A stretch of 64,000 nt of DNA from Actinosynnema pretiosum (lineage in GTDB: Bacteria; Actinomycetota; Actinomycetes; Mycobacteriales; Pseudonocardiaceae), in contig NZ_JAMTCF010000005.1 in assembly GCF_024171695.1 (NCBI RefSeq), positions 462,578-526,577 on the forward strand. Reading direction: 5' to 3'. Both the position numbers and the translations under genes were made by a program. Each line of letters begins with the position of its first letter. The first letter of the stretch is position 1. Of the stretch, positions 56,793 through 64,000 are shown piece after piece. The notes under the pieces were generated by a model, which was not told the DNA's origin, did no database searches, and worked only from the letters and a program-made list of their open reading frames with translations.

Positions 56793-57702
56793 ACTCCGGT
56801 GCAATCAACGCGCGCAGCCGCTCCAGGCACAGCTCCCGCAGCCAGCGGTGCGCCGGGTCGCCGTCGTGGCGGCGGTGCCAGGTCAGGTGCAGGGTGATCT
56901 CCGGCGCGTCCAGCGGCAGCGGGCGGCGGGCCAGCCCGTGCTCGCGGGCGAGCGGCCCGGCCACCGAGGACGGCACCGTCGCGACCGCCCCGCAGCGCAG
57001 GGCCAGCCGCAGCGCGGCGACCCCGGTCGGCGCGGCGGCCACCACCGTCCGCGCGAGCCCCAGTTCGGCCAGCAGCGCGTCGACCCGGTCGGTGAGCGCG
57101 CCGCGCCGCGACACCACCACGTGCTCGGCGGCGGCGTACCGCTCGGCGGTCAGCGCGCCCCGCGCGAGCGGGTGGTCCTGGGCCAGCACGACCACCGGCA
57201 GGTCCCGCCCCACCGGCTCGTGGTGCGCGTCGGGGGTGGGCGCGGGACCGGCGCTGGTGCCGAGGTCGACGTCCGCCAGCGCCTCCCGACCGTCCGAAGC
57301 GGACTCCCCGAGGAACCGCAACCGCACCCCCGGCGCCCGCTCGCGCACCGCCGCGAGCACCTCGGGCCCGGCCAGCTCGGTCACCGAGTCGTGCCACCGC
57401 AGCAGGAACACCCGCTCCAGCGCCGGGAGGTCGACGGCCCGACGCGGCGAGAGCACCTCCTGCGCCTCCCGCACCAACCGCCGCACCTCCCCGCGCACCT
57501 CGGTGGCGTAGGGCGTGGGGACCATGGAACGCCCGCTGCGCACCAGGATCTCGTCCCCGGTGGCCCGCCGGATGCGCGCGAGCGCCCGGCTGACGGCGGG
57601 CGCGGTGAGGTGCAACCGCCGCGCGGCGCCGGTGACGCTGCCCTCGTCGAGGAGGGCTTCGAGGGCGCGCAGGAGGTTCAGGTCCAGGGACACGGGGCGC
57701 AC
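56791..57702 (-). CDS. LysR-family transcriptional regulator
   Basis: A 303-residue regulator with N-terminal HTH (LLDEGSVTGAARRLHLTAPA, VSRALARIRR) and an effector domain containing LAQDHPLARG and CGAVATVPSSVAG. GTG 57702 is the start; GTG 57693 is an alternative. It lies immediately upstream of, and codirectional with, the IMPase-like operon, and its stop lies within the A+T-rich operator region. Confidence 0.88.
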   Translation of the reverse strand: MRPVSLDLNLLRALEALLDEGSVTGAARRLHLTAPAVSRALARIRRATGDEILVRSGRSMVPTPYATEVRGEVRRLVREAQEVLSPRRAVDLPALERVFLLRWHDSVTELAGPEVLAAVRERAPGVRLRFLGESASDGREALADVDLGTSAGPAPTPDAHHEPVGRDLPVVVLAQDHPLARGALTAERYAAAEHVVVSRRGALTDRVDALLAELGLARTVVAAAPTGVAALRLALRCGAVATVPSSVAGPLAREHGLARRPLPLDAPEITLHLTWHRRHDGDPAHRWLRELCLERLRALIAPE

Positions 57703-57781
57703 TGTACGGAGTCGGGTGGTGGTCGCCGCGGCGCTCGGGACGGCGTGGTGATTCCACCTATTCCTTCAGTGTCCCCCGAAA

Positions 57782-59209
57782 TCAGCCCGAGACGCCCGCG
57801 CCCACCGCGGGCCACAGCTCCCGGACCGCCCCCGCCACCTCGCCGGCGTCCTCGAACACCCGCCACACGTGCCCGTCCGGCCTGATCAGCGCCGCCGCCA
57901 GCCCCGGTCGCGGCAGCTCCGCCGCAGGCACCCGCACCACCGGAACCCCGTCCGCCACCACGCCGCCGTCCGCGCTCAGCACCACCGGCGTCCCCGCGTG
58001 GAAGTGCCGGAACAGCCCCTCGCCGAGCACCGCCCGCGCCCCCACCACCCCGTCCCCGCCCGGTTCCGCGTAGGTCACGTCCAACGCCGACAACCGCATC
58101 GCCAGCGTCCGCGCCAACTCCCGGTTCCCCTCCAGCAGCCCCGAGAACAGCTCCCGCATCGCCCGCCCCTCCGCCGACACCCCGGTGATCAGCACCGTCT
58201 GCGCCCGCGTGTGCTCGCCCAGCGCGACCCCCACCGGCCACCGCTCCGCGTGGTAGGTCTCCAGCAGCGACTCCGGGGCCCGCCCGCGCACCGCCGAGGC
58301 CAGCTTCCACCCCAGGTTCATCGCGTCCTGCACCCCCACGTTCAACCCCACCCCGCCCGCCGGGAAGTGCCGGTGCGCCGCGTCGCCCGCCAGCAGCACC
58401 CGCCCCTCCCGGTACCGCGCCGCGACCTTCGTGGCGTTGCCGAACCGGGACAGCCAGCTGGGGGAGCGCGCCCCGAAGTCCGTGCCCGCGATCCGCCTGG
58501 CGGTGGCCCGCAGCTCGTCCAGGGTGAGCGGCGCCGCGCCCGCCGCCGGGTCGTAGCCGACCAGCCGGACCCGGCCGTCCGGCAGCGGCGCGGCCATGAG
58601 CGCGCCGTGCTCGCCGTGCCAGCTCGCGCCGGGCGCGGGCGGGTCGGACAGCTCCACGTCGCCGAGGAACCCGTAGAACGTCGACTCGCTGCCGGGGAAC
58701 CCGATGCCAGCCGCCTCCCGCACCGCGCTGCCCGCCCCGTCCGCGCCCACGACGTGCCCGGCGCGCAGCTCGTAGCCCCCGTCCGGCCCGGCGACCTCCA
58801 GCACCACCTCGTCGCCGGTCTGCGCCAGCCCGGTCACCCGGTGCCCGCGCAGCACCCGCACGCCCAGCGCCCGCGCCCGCTCCTCCAGCAGCCGCTCGGT
58901 CTCGGCCTGCGGCTGGGTGAGCAGGAACGGGAACTGGGTGGGCAGGGCGCTGAAGTCCAGGCGGGTCGGCAGCATCCCGAAGTGCCAGCCGGGCGCGCGA
59001 CCGCCGGTGCGCAGGAACCCGTCCTCGACCCCGCGCAGCGCCAGCACCTCCAGCGTGCGCGGGTGCAGCCCCAGCGCCTTGGAGTGCGGCGACCGCTCCA
59101 GCTCGCGCTCCAGCACGACCGGCCGCACCCCGCCCAGCGCCAGCTCGGCCGCCAGCCACAGCCCGACCGGCCCCGCGCCGACCACGACGACCCTGCCCGA
59201 GGAATTCAT
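57782..59209 (-). CDS. FAD-dependent aromatic monooxygenase (PgaE/rifampicin monooxygenase type)
   Basis: A 475-residue class A flavoprotein hydroxylase. The FAD dinucleotide loop VVGAGPVGLWLA is at residue 8, the DG motif VVGADGAGSAVR near 153, and the GD motif LLAGDAAHRHFPAGGVGLN near 277. A C-terminal thioredoxin-like region completes it. It would hydroxylate an aromatic compound or antibiotic. It is divergent from a TetR-type gene 44 bases away, suggesting ligand-induced expression in self-protection or catabolism. Confidence 0.9.
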   Translation of the reverse strand: MNSSGRVVVVGAGPVGLWLAAELALGGVRPVVLERELERSPHSKALGLHPRTLEVLALRGVEDGFLRTGGRAPGWHFGMLPTRLDFSALPTQFPFLLTQPQAETERLLEERARALGVRVLRGHRVTGLAQTGDEVVLEVAGPDGGYELRAGHVVGADGAGSAVREAAGIGFPGSESTFYGFLGDVELSDPPAPGASWHGEHGALMAAPLPDGRVRLVGYDPAAGAAPLTLDELRATARRIAGTDFGARSPSWLSRFGNATKVAARYREGRVLLAGDAAHRHFPAGGVGLNVGVQDAMNLGWKLASAVRGRAPESLLETYHAERWPVGVALGEHTRAQTVLITGVSAEGRAMRELFSGLLEGNRELARTLAMRLSALDVTYAEPGGDGVVGARAVLGEGLFRHFHAGTPVVLSADGGVVADGVPVVRVPAAELPRPGLAAALIRPDGHVWRVFEDAGEVAGAVRELWPAVGAGVSG

Positions 59210-59229
59210 AGTAACGAACCTCCAGTGAA

Positions 59230-59251
59230 TGTAGGTGCGCTACTGTAGATC
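59230..59251. promoter_or_regulatory. Operator/promoter between monooxygenase and TetR genes
   Basis: TGTAGGTGCGCTACTGTA contains a GTAG...CTAC dyad. A TACTGT box at 59241-59246 lies only seven bases before the TetR GTG, so that mRNA may be leaderless. Confidence 0.4.
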
Positions 59252-59253
59252 TT

Positions 59254-59868
59254 GTGGAGACCCGTGGCTACACCTCCCCCCTCCGCGAGGAAGCGGCGGC
59301 CCGGACCCGCGAGCGGGTGCTGCTCGCGGCGGCCGAGCTGTTCGCCGAGGGCGGGTACGCGCGCACCAGCGTGGCGGCCATCGCGCGCGCCGCCGGGGTC
59401 GCGGTGAACACCGTGTACACGAGCGTCGGCGGCAAGTCCGCGCTGCTCCTGGCCATGGTCGACGACGGCGTCGCGGACGAGGCGGTGCGCGCGACCACCG
59501 CCGCGCTGACCTCCGCGACCAGTTCCGCCGAGGTGCTGGACCTGGTCGCGCAGGGCACGTCGGTGACCAGGGACCGGCGCGAGCTGACCCTGTCCGTGCT
59601 GCTGGACAACCGCGACGCGCACCCCGACGTCGCCGAGGCCGCGCGGGTGGCCGAGGCCGAGGTCAGGGCGCGGTTCGCGGAGGCGGCGGACCGGATGCTG
59701 GAGCTGGGCGGGCTGCGCGAGGGGGTGGGCCGGGACGAGCTGCGCCGGGCGCTGTGGTTCTACTTCGGCTTCCCGGCGTGGCGGGTGGTGCGGGCGGAGG
59801 GCCTGTCCTGGGGTGACGGCGCGGTGTGGCTGTGCGGCCAGGCGGCGGACTCGCTGCTGGCCCGCTGA
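59254..59868 (+). CDS. TetR-family transcriptional regulator
   Basis: A 204-residue repressor. The HTH is GYARTSVAAIARAAGVAVNT, followed by VYTSVGGKSALL. The C-terminal ligand domain ends WFYFGFPAWRVVRAEGL. Its divergent position and shared 44-base promoter with the FAD monooxygenase identify that gene as its likely target. GTG start at 59254 without a clear ribosome site. Confidence 0.88.
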   Translation: METRGYTSPLREEAAARTRERVLLAAAELFAEGGYARTSVAAIARAAGVAVNTVYTSVGGKSALLLAMVDDGVADEAVRATTAALTSATSSAEVLDLVAQGTSVTRDRRELTLSVLLDNRDAHPDVAEAARVAEAEVRARFAEAADRMLELGGLREGVGRDELRRALWFYFGFPAWRVVRAEGLSWGDGAVWLCGQAADSLLAR

Positions 59869-59920
59869 CCTTCCGGGGGAGCCGGTCCGTCCGTGGTGGA
59901 CAATGGCCGGGTCTTTCCGA

Positions 59921-60703
59921 GTGGAACGGGTGGTGCTGGTGCGCGCGCAGGTCGAGGTCGTCGGGATCGGCGCCGGGGACCCCGGTCACGTCACGGTGGC
60001 GGCGGTGGACGCCCTGCGGCGCGCCGACGTGGTGTTCTTCCTGGACAAGCCGGGCGAGGCGCGCGAGCTGTCCGACCTGCGCGAGGCGATCCTGGCGACC
60101 CACGTCCCCGGCGGCGGCTACCGGGTGGTCCGCGCCGAGGACCCGCCCAGGGACCGCGCGGCCGACGGCTACGCCGACGCGGTGGTGGACTGGCGGGTGC
60201 GGCGGGCCGACGTGTGCGAGCGGCTGATCGCCGAGCACCTGGGGGAGGGCGAGGTCGGGGCGTTCCTGGTGTGGGGCGACCCGGCGCTGTACGACAGCAT
60301 CATCGCGGTGGTGGAGGACGTCCGGGCGCGCGGCACGACGGAGTTCGACGTGCGGGTGATCCCCGGCATCAGCAGCGTGTCCGCGCTGGCGGCCAGGCAC
60401 GCGACCACGCTGAACCAGGTGGCGGGCGCGGTGCAGATCACCACCGGCAGGCGGCTCGCGGCCGGGTGGCCGGAGGACGCGGACGACGTGGTGGTGATGC
60501 TGGACGCGCGCAACGCGTTCCTGGAGCACCTGGCGGAGCCGGGGGTGACGATCCACTGGGGCGCGTACGTGGGCACCGAGGACGAGATCCTGATCTCCGG
60601 GCCGCTGGCGGAGGTCGCGGAGCGGATCGTGGAGACGCGGGAGCGCGCGCGGGCGGAGAAGGGCTGGATCATGGACACCTACCTGCTGCGCCGCACGCGC
60701 TGA
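59921..60703 (+). CDS. cobF: Precorrin-6A synthase (deacetylating)
   Basis: About 260 residues, of the tetrapyrrole C-methyltransferase family. The N-terminal VVGIGAGDPGHVTVAAVDAL, the VVFFLDKPGEA segment and VWGDPALYDS match CobF of the aerobic cobalamin pathway, which methylates C-1 of the corrin precursor and releases acetate. No other cob gene is in the window, so it is an orphan here. Start ambiguous: ATG 59903, GTG 59921 and GTG 59939 are all in frame; known CobF proteins begin close to the last. Confidence 0.88.
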   Translation: MERVVLVRAQVEVVGIGAGDPGHVTVAAVDALRRADVVFFLDKPGEARELSDLREAILATHVPGGGYRVVRAEDPPRDRAADGYADAVVDWRVRRADVCERLIAEHLGEGEVGAFLVWGDPALYDSIIAVVEDVRARGTTEFDVRVIPGISSVSALAARHATTLNQVAGAVQITTGRRLAAGWPEDADDVVVMLDARNAFLEHLAEPGVTIHWGAYVGTEDEILISGPLAEVAERIVETRERARAEKGWIMDTYLLRRTR

Positions 60704-60722
60704 CCTGACCTGGCGGGGCGGG

Positions 60723-60744
60723 CGACGGGCCTCGGCGCCCGTCG
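60723..60744 (+). terminator. Possible terminator after cobF
   Basis: An 8-bp stem CGACGGGC/GCCCGTCG with a six-base loop, 20 bases after the cobF stop. Confidence 0.35.
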
Positions 60745-60781
60745 TGCGCGGCGCCCGCCGACCGGCGGGCTTCGACCCGCT

Positions 60782-61045
60782 TCACCCGGCTCCGGGTAGC
60801 CCGAGCGCGTCCATCGCGGTCCTGAGCAGCACCGACGCGGTCAACCCGTCCACGTCGCACGGCTGGCAGGCCAGGTCGACCACCTCGGGCGCGTCCACCC
60901 CGGCGATGATCAGGTCGCAGGCCAGCCGGACCGCGTCCTCGCCGTCGACCTCCCGCGCGCCCGGCGCGCTGGCCAGCGCGTTCGCCTCGACCACCCGCGC
61001 CGCCAGCTCATCCGGCAGCGCGCGCAGCCACGCGGGCCCCTCCAC
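60782..61045 (-). CDS. Small protein, truncated paralogue of its upstream neighbour
   Basis: An 87-residue protein of unknown function. Nearly all of it aligns by eye with residues 12-90 of the upstream 189-residue protein: VVEANALASAPGAREVDGED against VVEANCEASAPGRHAIDGRD, then AVRLACDLIIAGVDAPEVV against AVRLACDLVLAGVDTPHVV. It stops where the shared domain ends. The GTG start is four bases after the upstream stop, so the pair is cotranscribed. A duplication followed by loss of the C-terminal half is the simplest explanation. Confidence 0.6.
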   Translation of the reverse strand: MEGPAWLRALPDELAARVVEANALASAPGAREVDGEDAVRLACDLIIAGVDAPEVVDLACQPCDVDGLTASVLLRTAMDALGLPGAG

Positions 61046-61048
61046 CGG

Positions 61049-61618
61049 TCAACGCCCCTCGGCCCGGTCCGCGCCGCGCCCGTCGTGCTCGGCCAGGCGC
61101 TGGTCCGCCAGTTCCACCGTCGCGCGGGCGAACGCGCGGATCCGGGTGCGCAGGACCACCCGCTCCTCCTCGTCCGCCCCCTCCCACTCCGCGCACAGCA
61201 GCAGCGCGCCCGCGACCGACGTGCTGTCCGGGGTCGAGTCCCAGCGGTCCCACAGGTCGTACATGCCCTCGCACGGGCCGACCTCGCCGCGCAGCACCAC
61301 CCCGGCGACCTTGCGGGTGATCGTCCACTCGAAGCGGTACCAGTCGACGGCGGGCAGGCCCAGGTCGTCCAGCGCGGCCCTGAGCAGCGCGTTCGCCGTC
61401 TCGTCGGCCACCTCGCCCGGTGACTGGCAGGCCAGGTCGACCACGTGCGGCGTGTCGACGCCCGCGAGCACGAGGTCGCAGGCCAGGCGCACGGCGTCCC
61501 GGCCGTCGATCGCGTGCCTGCCCGGCGCGCTGGCCTCGCAGTTGGCCTCGACCACGCGGGTCAGCAGGTCGGGCGAGAGCTCGAGCAGTCTGGCGGGGAG
61601 TTCGTCCACAGTGGTCAT
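61049..61618 (-). CDS. Helical protein of unknown function, paralogue pair
   Basis: A 189-residue acidic protein. The N-terminal 90 residues form the helical domain shared with the downstream 87-residue protein, including LACxLxxAGVDxPxVVDLACQ. The C-terminal half (about 95-189) starts RFEWTITRKVAGVVLRGEVG and continues as charged helices. No family, signal or membrane segment is recognised. GTCCACAGTGG near the start may be regulatory. It is cotranscribed with the short paralogue. Confidence 0.6.
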   Translation of the reverse strand: MTTVDELPARLLELSPDLLTRVVEANCEASAPGRHAIDGRDAVRLACDLVLAGVDTPHVVDLACQSPGEVADETANALLRAALDDLGLPAVDWYRFEWTITRKVAGVVLRGEVGPCEGMYDLWDRWDSTPDSTSVAGALLLCAEWEGADEEERVVLRTRIRAFARATVELADQRLAEHDGRGADRAEGR

Positions 61619-61734
61619 TACAGGCGATCGCCCCCGTGATCACCAGCGGTTTCGCGGAACTCGTCGGGTGCGTCGCGCGACAGCGGAGCGGCGGCCGATC
61701 ACGCACCGCCCCGGAGCGACCACGAAGAGCGAGA

Positions 61735-61785
61735 GGGGCGCGCGGCCCCCGTCTCCCGCCGTCGGGGACGGGGGCCGCGCGCCCC
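61735..61785 (-). terminator. Terminator of the pectate lyase gene
   Basis: A 19-bp perfect stem (61735-61753 with 61767-61785) with a 13-base loop that itself forms a 4-bp hairpin, 16 bases after the lyase stop. Confidence 0.8.
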
Positions 61786-61800
61786 GGTGCTCGAACCCGC

Positions 61801-63225
61801 TCAGCCCCCGATGTTGCCCTGGGGCCCCGCGTACGTCCCGAGGATCTTCGGGATCTCGGCGGCCGGGTCGAGGGTGTAGCTGTAGAACGTCTTCGGGTCG
61901 AAGGCCGCCCCACCGCTCTGCTGCTTGCCGCTGGAGTTCACGACCACGTTGCCGCTCTGCTTGAGCTGCGCGGTGTCGTCCCGGTAGTACGGGTCCTTGA
62001 CCTTGTCGAAGTAGGAGTTCTCCAGGACCATCTTGGTCCCACCACGCGCGTAGTTGCCGTACGACTTCACGTTCTGCAGGTAGTTGTTGTACAGGTGCGC
62101 GTAGGCGACGTTGTCGGTGCTGGGGTTGCGCTGGTTGGTGTCGCGGATCCAGTTGTGGTGGATCGTGATGCGGGCGGTGACGTTGTCGGTCCAGCCGATG
62201 CCGAAGGACTTGTTGTTGTCCGCCAGCACGTTCCAGGACACGGTCAGGTTGGTGGTGTCCTTGCGGCTGTCGATCAGGCCGTCGTTCATCCGCGTGATCG
62301 TGTTGTGGTCGATCCAGACCTTGTTCGAGCTGTCGATCTGGATGCCGTCGTAGTCGAAGTCCTTGTCGTCCGGGTCGTCGGAGGCGACGCGGGTGTCGCG
62401 GATCGTCAGGTTCCGGATGATCACGTTCGACACGCCGTTGAGGTTGAACCCGCCGTTCACGACCTGCCCGGACGTGCCGACCCCGACGATCGTCTTGTTC
62501 GACGCCACCGGGATCTCCTTCCCGTACGGCGTCACGGTGATCGCCCGGTCGACCCGGATCACGTGCGGCGTGCTGGCCGACGCGTACTTCACCAGGTCGG
62601 CGAAGTTCGTCGCGGTCACCACGGTCCCGCCCGCGCCACCGGTGGTCCCGGCCGCGCCCGCGAACCCGTCGGGCGTGCCCGACCAGGTCCGACCGGACAC
62701 CGGCGTGAACAGCCACTGCTTGTTGGAGTTGGCCGTGCAGCCCTCCTGCGCGATCGCCACGCCCAGGCCCTGCCCGGCGTCCTTGTTGGCCAGGCACAGG
62801 TTGCTGGCCACGTTGACCAGCTGGTACGTCCCGGACCCCGAAGCCGTGAGCCGCCACTGCTGCATGGTGTCGCCGGAGCAGCTCCACTGCTGGGCCTGCA
62901 CGAAGTACTCGGTCGTGCCGTAGGGGATGTCCAGGCACTTGCCGGTCGCCACGTTCACCAGCGCGTACGTCCCGGACCCGGACCCGCGCAGCGTCCACTG
63001 CTGCATGGTCCCGCCCCAGCAGTCCCACTGCGCCACGAGCGCGCCGTTGGCGGTGTTGCCGTCCAGGACGTCCAGGCACTTCCCGCTGTTCTTCACCGCG
63101 ATGGTGTAGGTGCTCCCGGCGGCGGGCACGGCCGCCTGCGCCGAGGGCGTCGCCACGGTCAGCGCGATCACCGCGCCCAACCCGACCGCCGCGGCAGCGG
63201 CCTTGAACAGGTGCTTCTTGCGCAT
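61801..63225 (-). CDS. Secreted pectate lyase (PL1) with ricin-type lectin domain
   Basis: A 474-residue exported enzyme. The signal peptide covers about residues 1-31 (ending AQA). Residues about 35-165 are a ricin B-type lectin with three QxW-type repeats (MQQW, MQQW, NKQW). From about 175 on is the PL1 parallel beta-helix, with GVGTSGQVVNGGFNLNGVSN, the calcium-site segment DYDGIQIDSSNKVWIDHN and RITIHHNWIRDTNQRNPS. It cleaves polygalacturonate by beta-elimination. It is next to, and codirectional with, a pectinesterase gene, whose product would de-esterify pectin for it. Short gap (20 bases) to the pectinesterase stop suggests cotranscription. Confidence 0.9.
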   Translation of the reverse strand: MRKKHLFKAAAAAVGLGAVIALTVATPSAQAAVPAAGSTYTIAVKNSGKCLDVLDGNTANGALVAQWDCWGGTMQQWTLRGSGSGTYALVNVATGKCLDIPYGTTEYFVQAQQWSCSGDTMQQWRLTASGSGTYQLVNVASNLCLANKDAGQGLGVAIAQEGCTANSNKQWLFTPVSGRTWSGTPDGFAGAAGTTGGAGGTVVTATNFADLVKYASASTPHVIRVDRAITVTPYGKEIPVASNKTIVGVGTSGQVVNGGFNLNGVSNVIIRNLTIRDTRVASDDPDDKDFDYDGIQIDSSNKVWIDHNTITRMNDGLIDSRKDTTNLTVSWNVLADNNKSFGIGWTDNVTARITIHHNWIRDTNQRNPSTDNVAYAHLYNNYLQNVKSYGNYARGGTKMVLENSYFDKVKDPYYRDDTAQLKQSGNVVVNSSGKQQSGGAAFDPKTFYSYTLDPAAEIPKILGTYAGPQGNIGG

Positions 63226-63245
63226 CGTCTCGGCTCCTCGCCGTG

Positions 63246-64000
63246 TCAGCTGATCGGGTTCCAGCCGTCGCTACCGGCCAGGTACTTCTGCGGCGTGTAC
63301 TCGGCGGCCTGCGAGTCGGACAGCTGCGGCCGGTTCGAGTTCGACCCCGCGCCGCTGCCCGTGTTCCGGTACTCCAGGAAACGGGCGTTCTTCCAGTTGT
63401 TGTCCGACATGTTCGTCCACGGCTCCGCCGTCTTGATCGTCGACGACAGGCTCGACTCCCGGTACAGCACCTGCGCGTCCGGACGCCACGGCCGACCCAG
63501 CTGCGTCACGTTGTTCGCCGCACCCGTGATCGTGGACTTGTAGAACAGGAACCCGTACTTCCGGCCCGCCTCCGTGCTCGCCGCCGTGATCGGCCCACCA
63601 CTGGAGCGCTTCTCGTGCACCGTCGTCCGGTGGAACACGATCGTCCCCCCACCGAAGATGAAGTCCACCGTGCCCTCGACATACGAGTCCACCACGTAGG
63701 CGCGGGTGGCGTCGTTGACCAGGAACGTGTCCTGATCACCCAACAACCGCACGTTCCGCAGCACGATCCGATCCGCGTTCGTCTGCAACGCCACCGCCTG
63801 CGCCCCCGACGGCACGCTCGACTCGTCCAGATCGTTCGAGATCGTCAGGTTCTCCGCCACGAAACCCGCACCCCGCGCGAAGAACGACGCGCTGTTCGAC
63901 GTCCCGTGCGTGTACGCGCTGTTGTTGTAGACGATCACCGTGCCCGACGGCCCCGACCCCAACCCCCGCAACGTGATGTTCGGCTTGTTCGCCGGAACGG
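63246..64000 (-). CDS. Pectinesterase (CE8), C-terminal part, runs off the window
   Basis: The last 250 or so residues are present; the N-terminus lies beyond base 64000. The CE8 beta-helix motifs are visible: ALQTNADRIVLRNVRLLGDQ with the catalytic Asp in GDQDTF, YVEGTVDFIFGGG with the second Asp, and LGRPWRPDAQVLYRES with the substrate Arg. It demethylates pectin outside the cell, preparing it for the adjacent pectate lyase. The first in-frame start visible (63971) is internal to the domain. Confidence 0.9.
   Translation of the reverse strand, partial: VPANKPNITLRGLGSGPSGTVIVYNNSAYTHGTSNSASFFARGAGFVAENLTISNDLDESSVPSGAQAVALQTNADRIVLRNVRLLGDQDTFLVNDATRAYVVDSYVEGTVDFIFGGGTIVFHRTTVHEKRSSGGPITAASTEAGRKYGFLFYKSTITGAANNVTQLGRPWRPDAQVLYRESSLSSTIKTAEPWTNMSDNNWKNARFLEYRNTGSGAGSNSNRPQLSDSQAAEYTPQKYLAGSDGWNPIS

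Overview
The window is very GC-rich with strong G/C third-codon bias, many GTG starts and frequent GTGA/ATGA stop-start overlaps. This is typical of a filamentous actinomycete. The mycosporine cluster at the left end (MysA-B-C-D order, as characterised in Actinosynnema mirum), together with twin-arginine secreted plant-cell-wall hydrolases, points to Actinosynnema or a close Pseudonocardiaceae relative. That taxonomic call is an inference. No rRNA, CRISPR array, insertion sequence, integrase or PKS/NRPS gene was seen.

Layout. 1-3523: mysA (3' end only), mysB, mysC and mysD, a translationally coupled operon for a UV-absorbing mycosporine-like amino acid. 3539-5209: a helix-turn-helix/GIY-YIG protein divergent from a small two-helix membrane protein. 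5226-6352: an acetyltransferase and a SnoaL-like protein. 6370-12348: the most unusual stretch. Four tandem tRNA-like genes, each with its own -10 box and a lengthened acceptor arm, run straight into a zinc-ribbon/degenerate-SDR gene. Facing it is a three-gene operon encoding a tandem AAA+ MoxR-like ATPase, a DUF2201-type metallopeptidase/vWA protein and a helical-repeat protein. 12558-17249: SDR, LysR, lipoprotein, XRE regulator, aldo/keto reductase and a 28-residue membrane peptide behind a strong hairpin. 17574-20550: a sugar ABC importer. 20933-26416: a giant single-chain biotin-dependent carboxylase. 26530-33539: GH11 xylanase, RecQ helicase, P450, methyltransferase, F420-type flavin-split-barrel protein, FBP zinc-finger protein and TetR regulator.

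33956-44375 is a conflict/signalling island. It carries an EAD2-VMAP hub, a vWA-like/NB-ARC/TPR giant of FxsT type, a HExxH peptide hydroxylase with a small FxsA-like precursor peptide, a class III cyclase fused to an EAD2 domain, and a MoxR ATPase. Together these form an NTP-dependent vWA-MoxR-VMAP ternary system that also contains peptide-modification genes.

44550-64000 is accessory metabolism: secreted peptidoglycan-binding protein, MerR, ArsR-SulP transporter, ROK-like protein, GH5 cellulase, an orphan protein with a possible beta-rich toxin-like fold, a four-gene ESX-associated operon (YbaB, EspC-like and WXG-like proteins), degenerate IMPase/NAD(P)-binding pair with LysR, FAD monooxygenase with divergent TetR, orphan cobF, a tandem pair of paralogous small proteins, and a pectate lyase next to a truncated pectinesterase. 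GH11, GH5, PL1 and CE8 enzymes show a plant-biomass lifestyle. Several strong hairpins mark transcription-unit ends.
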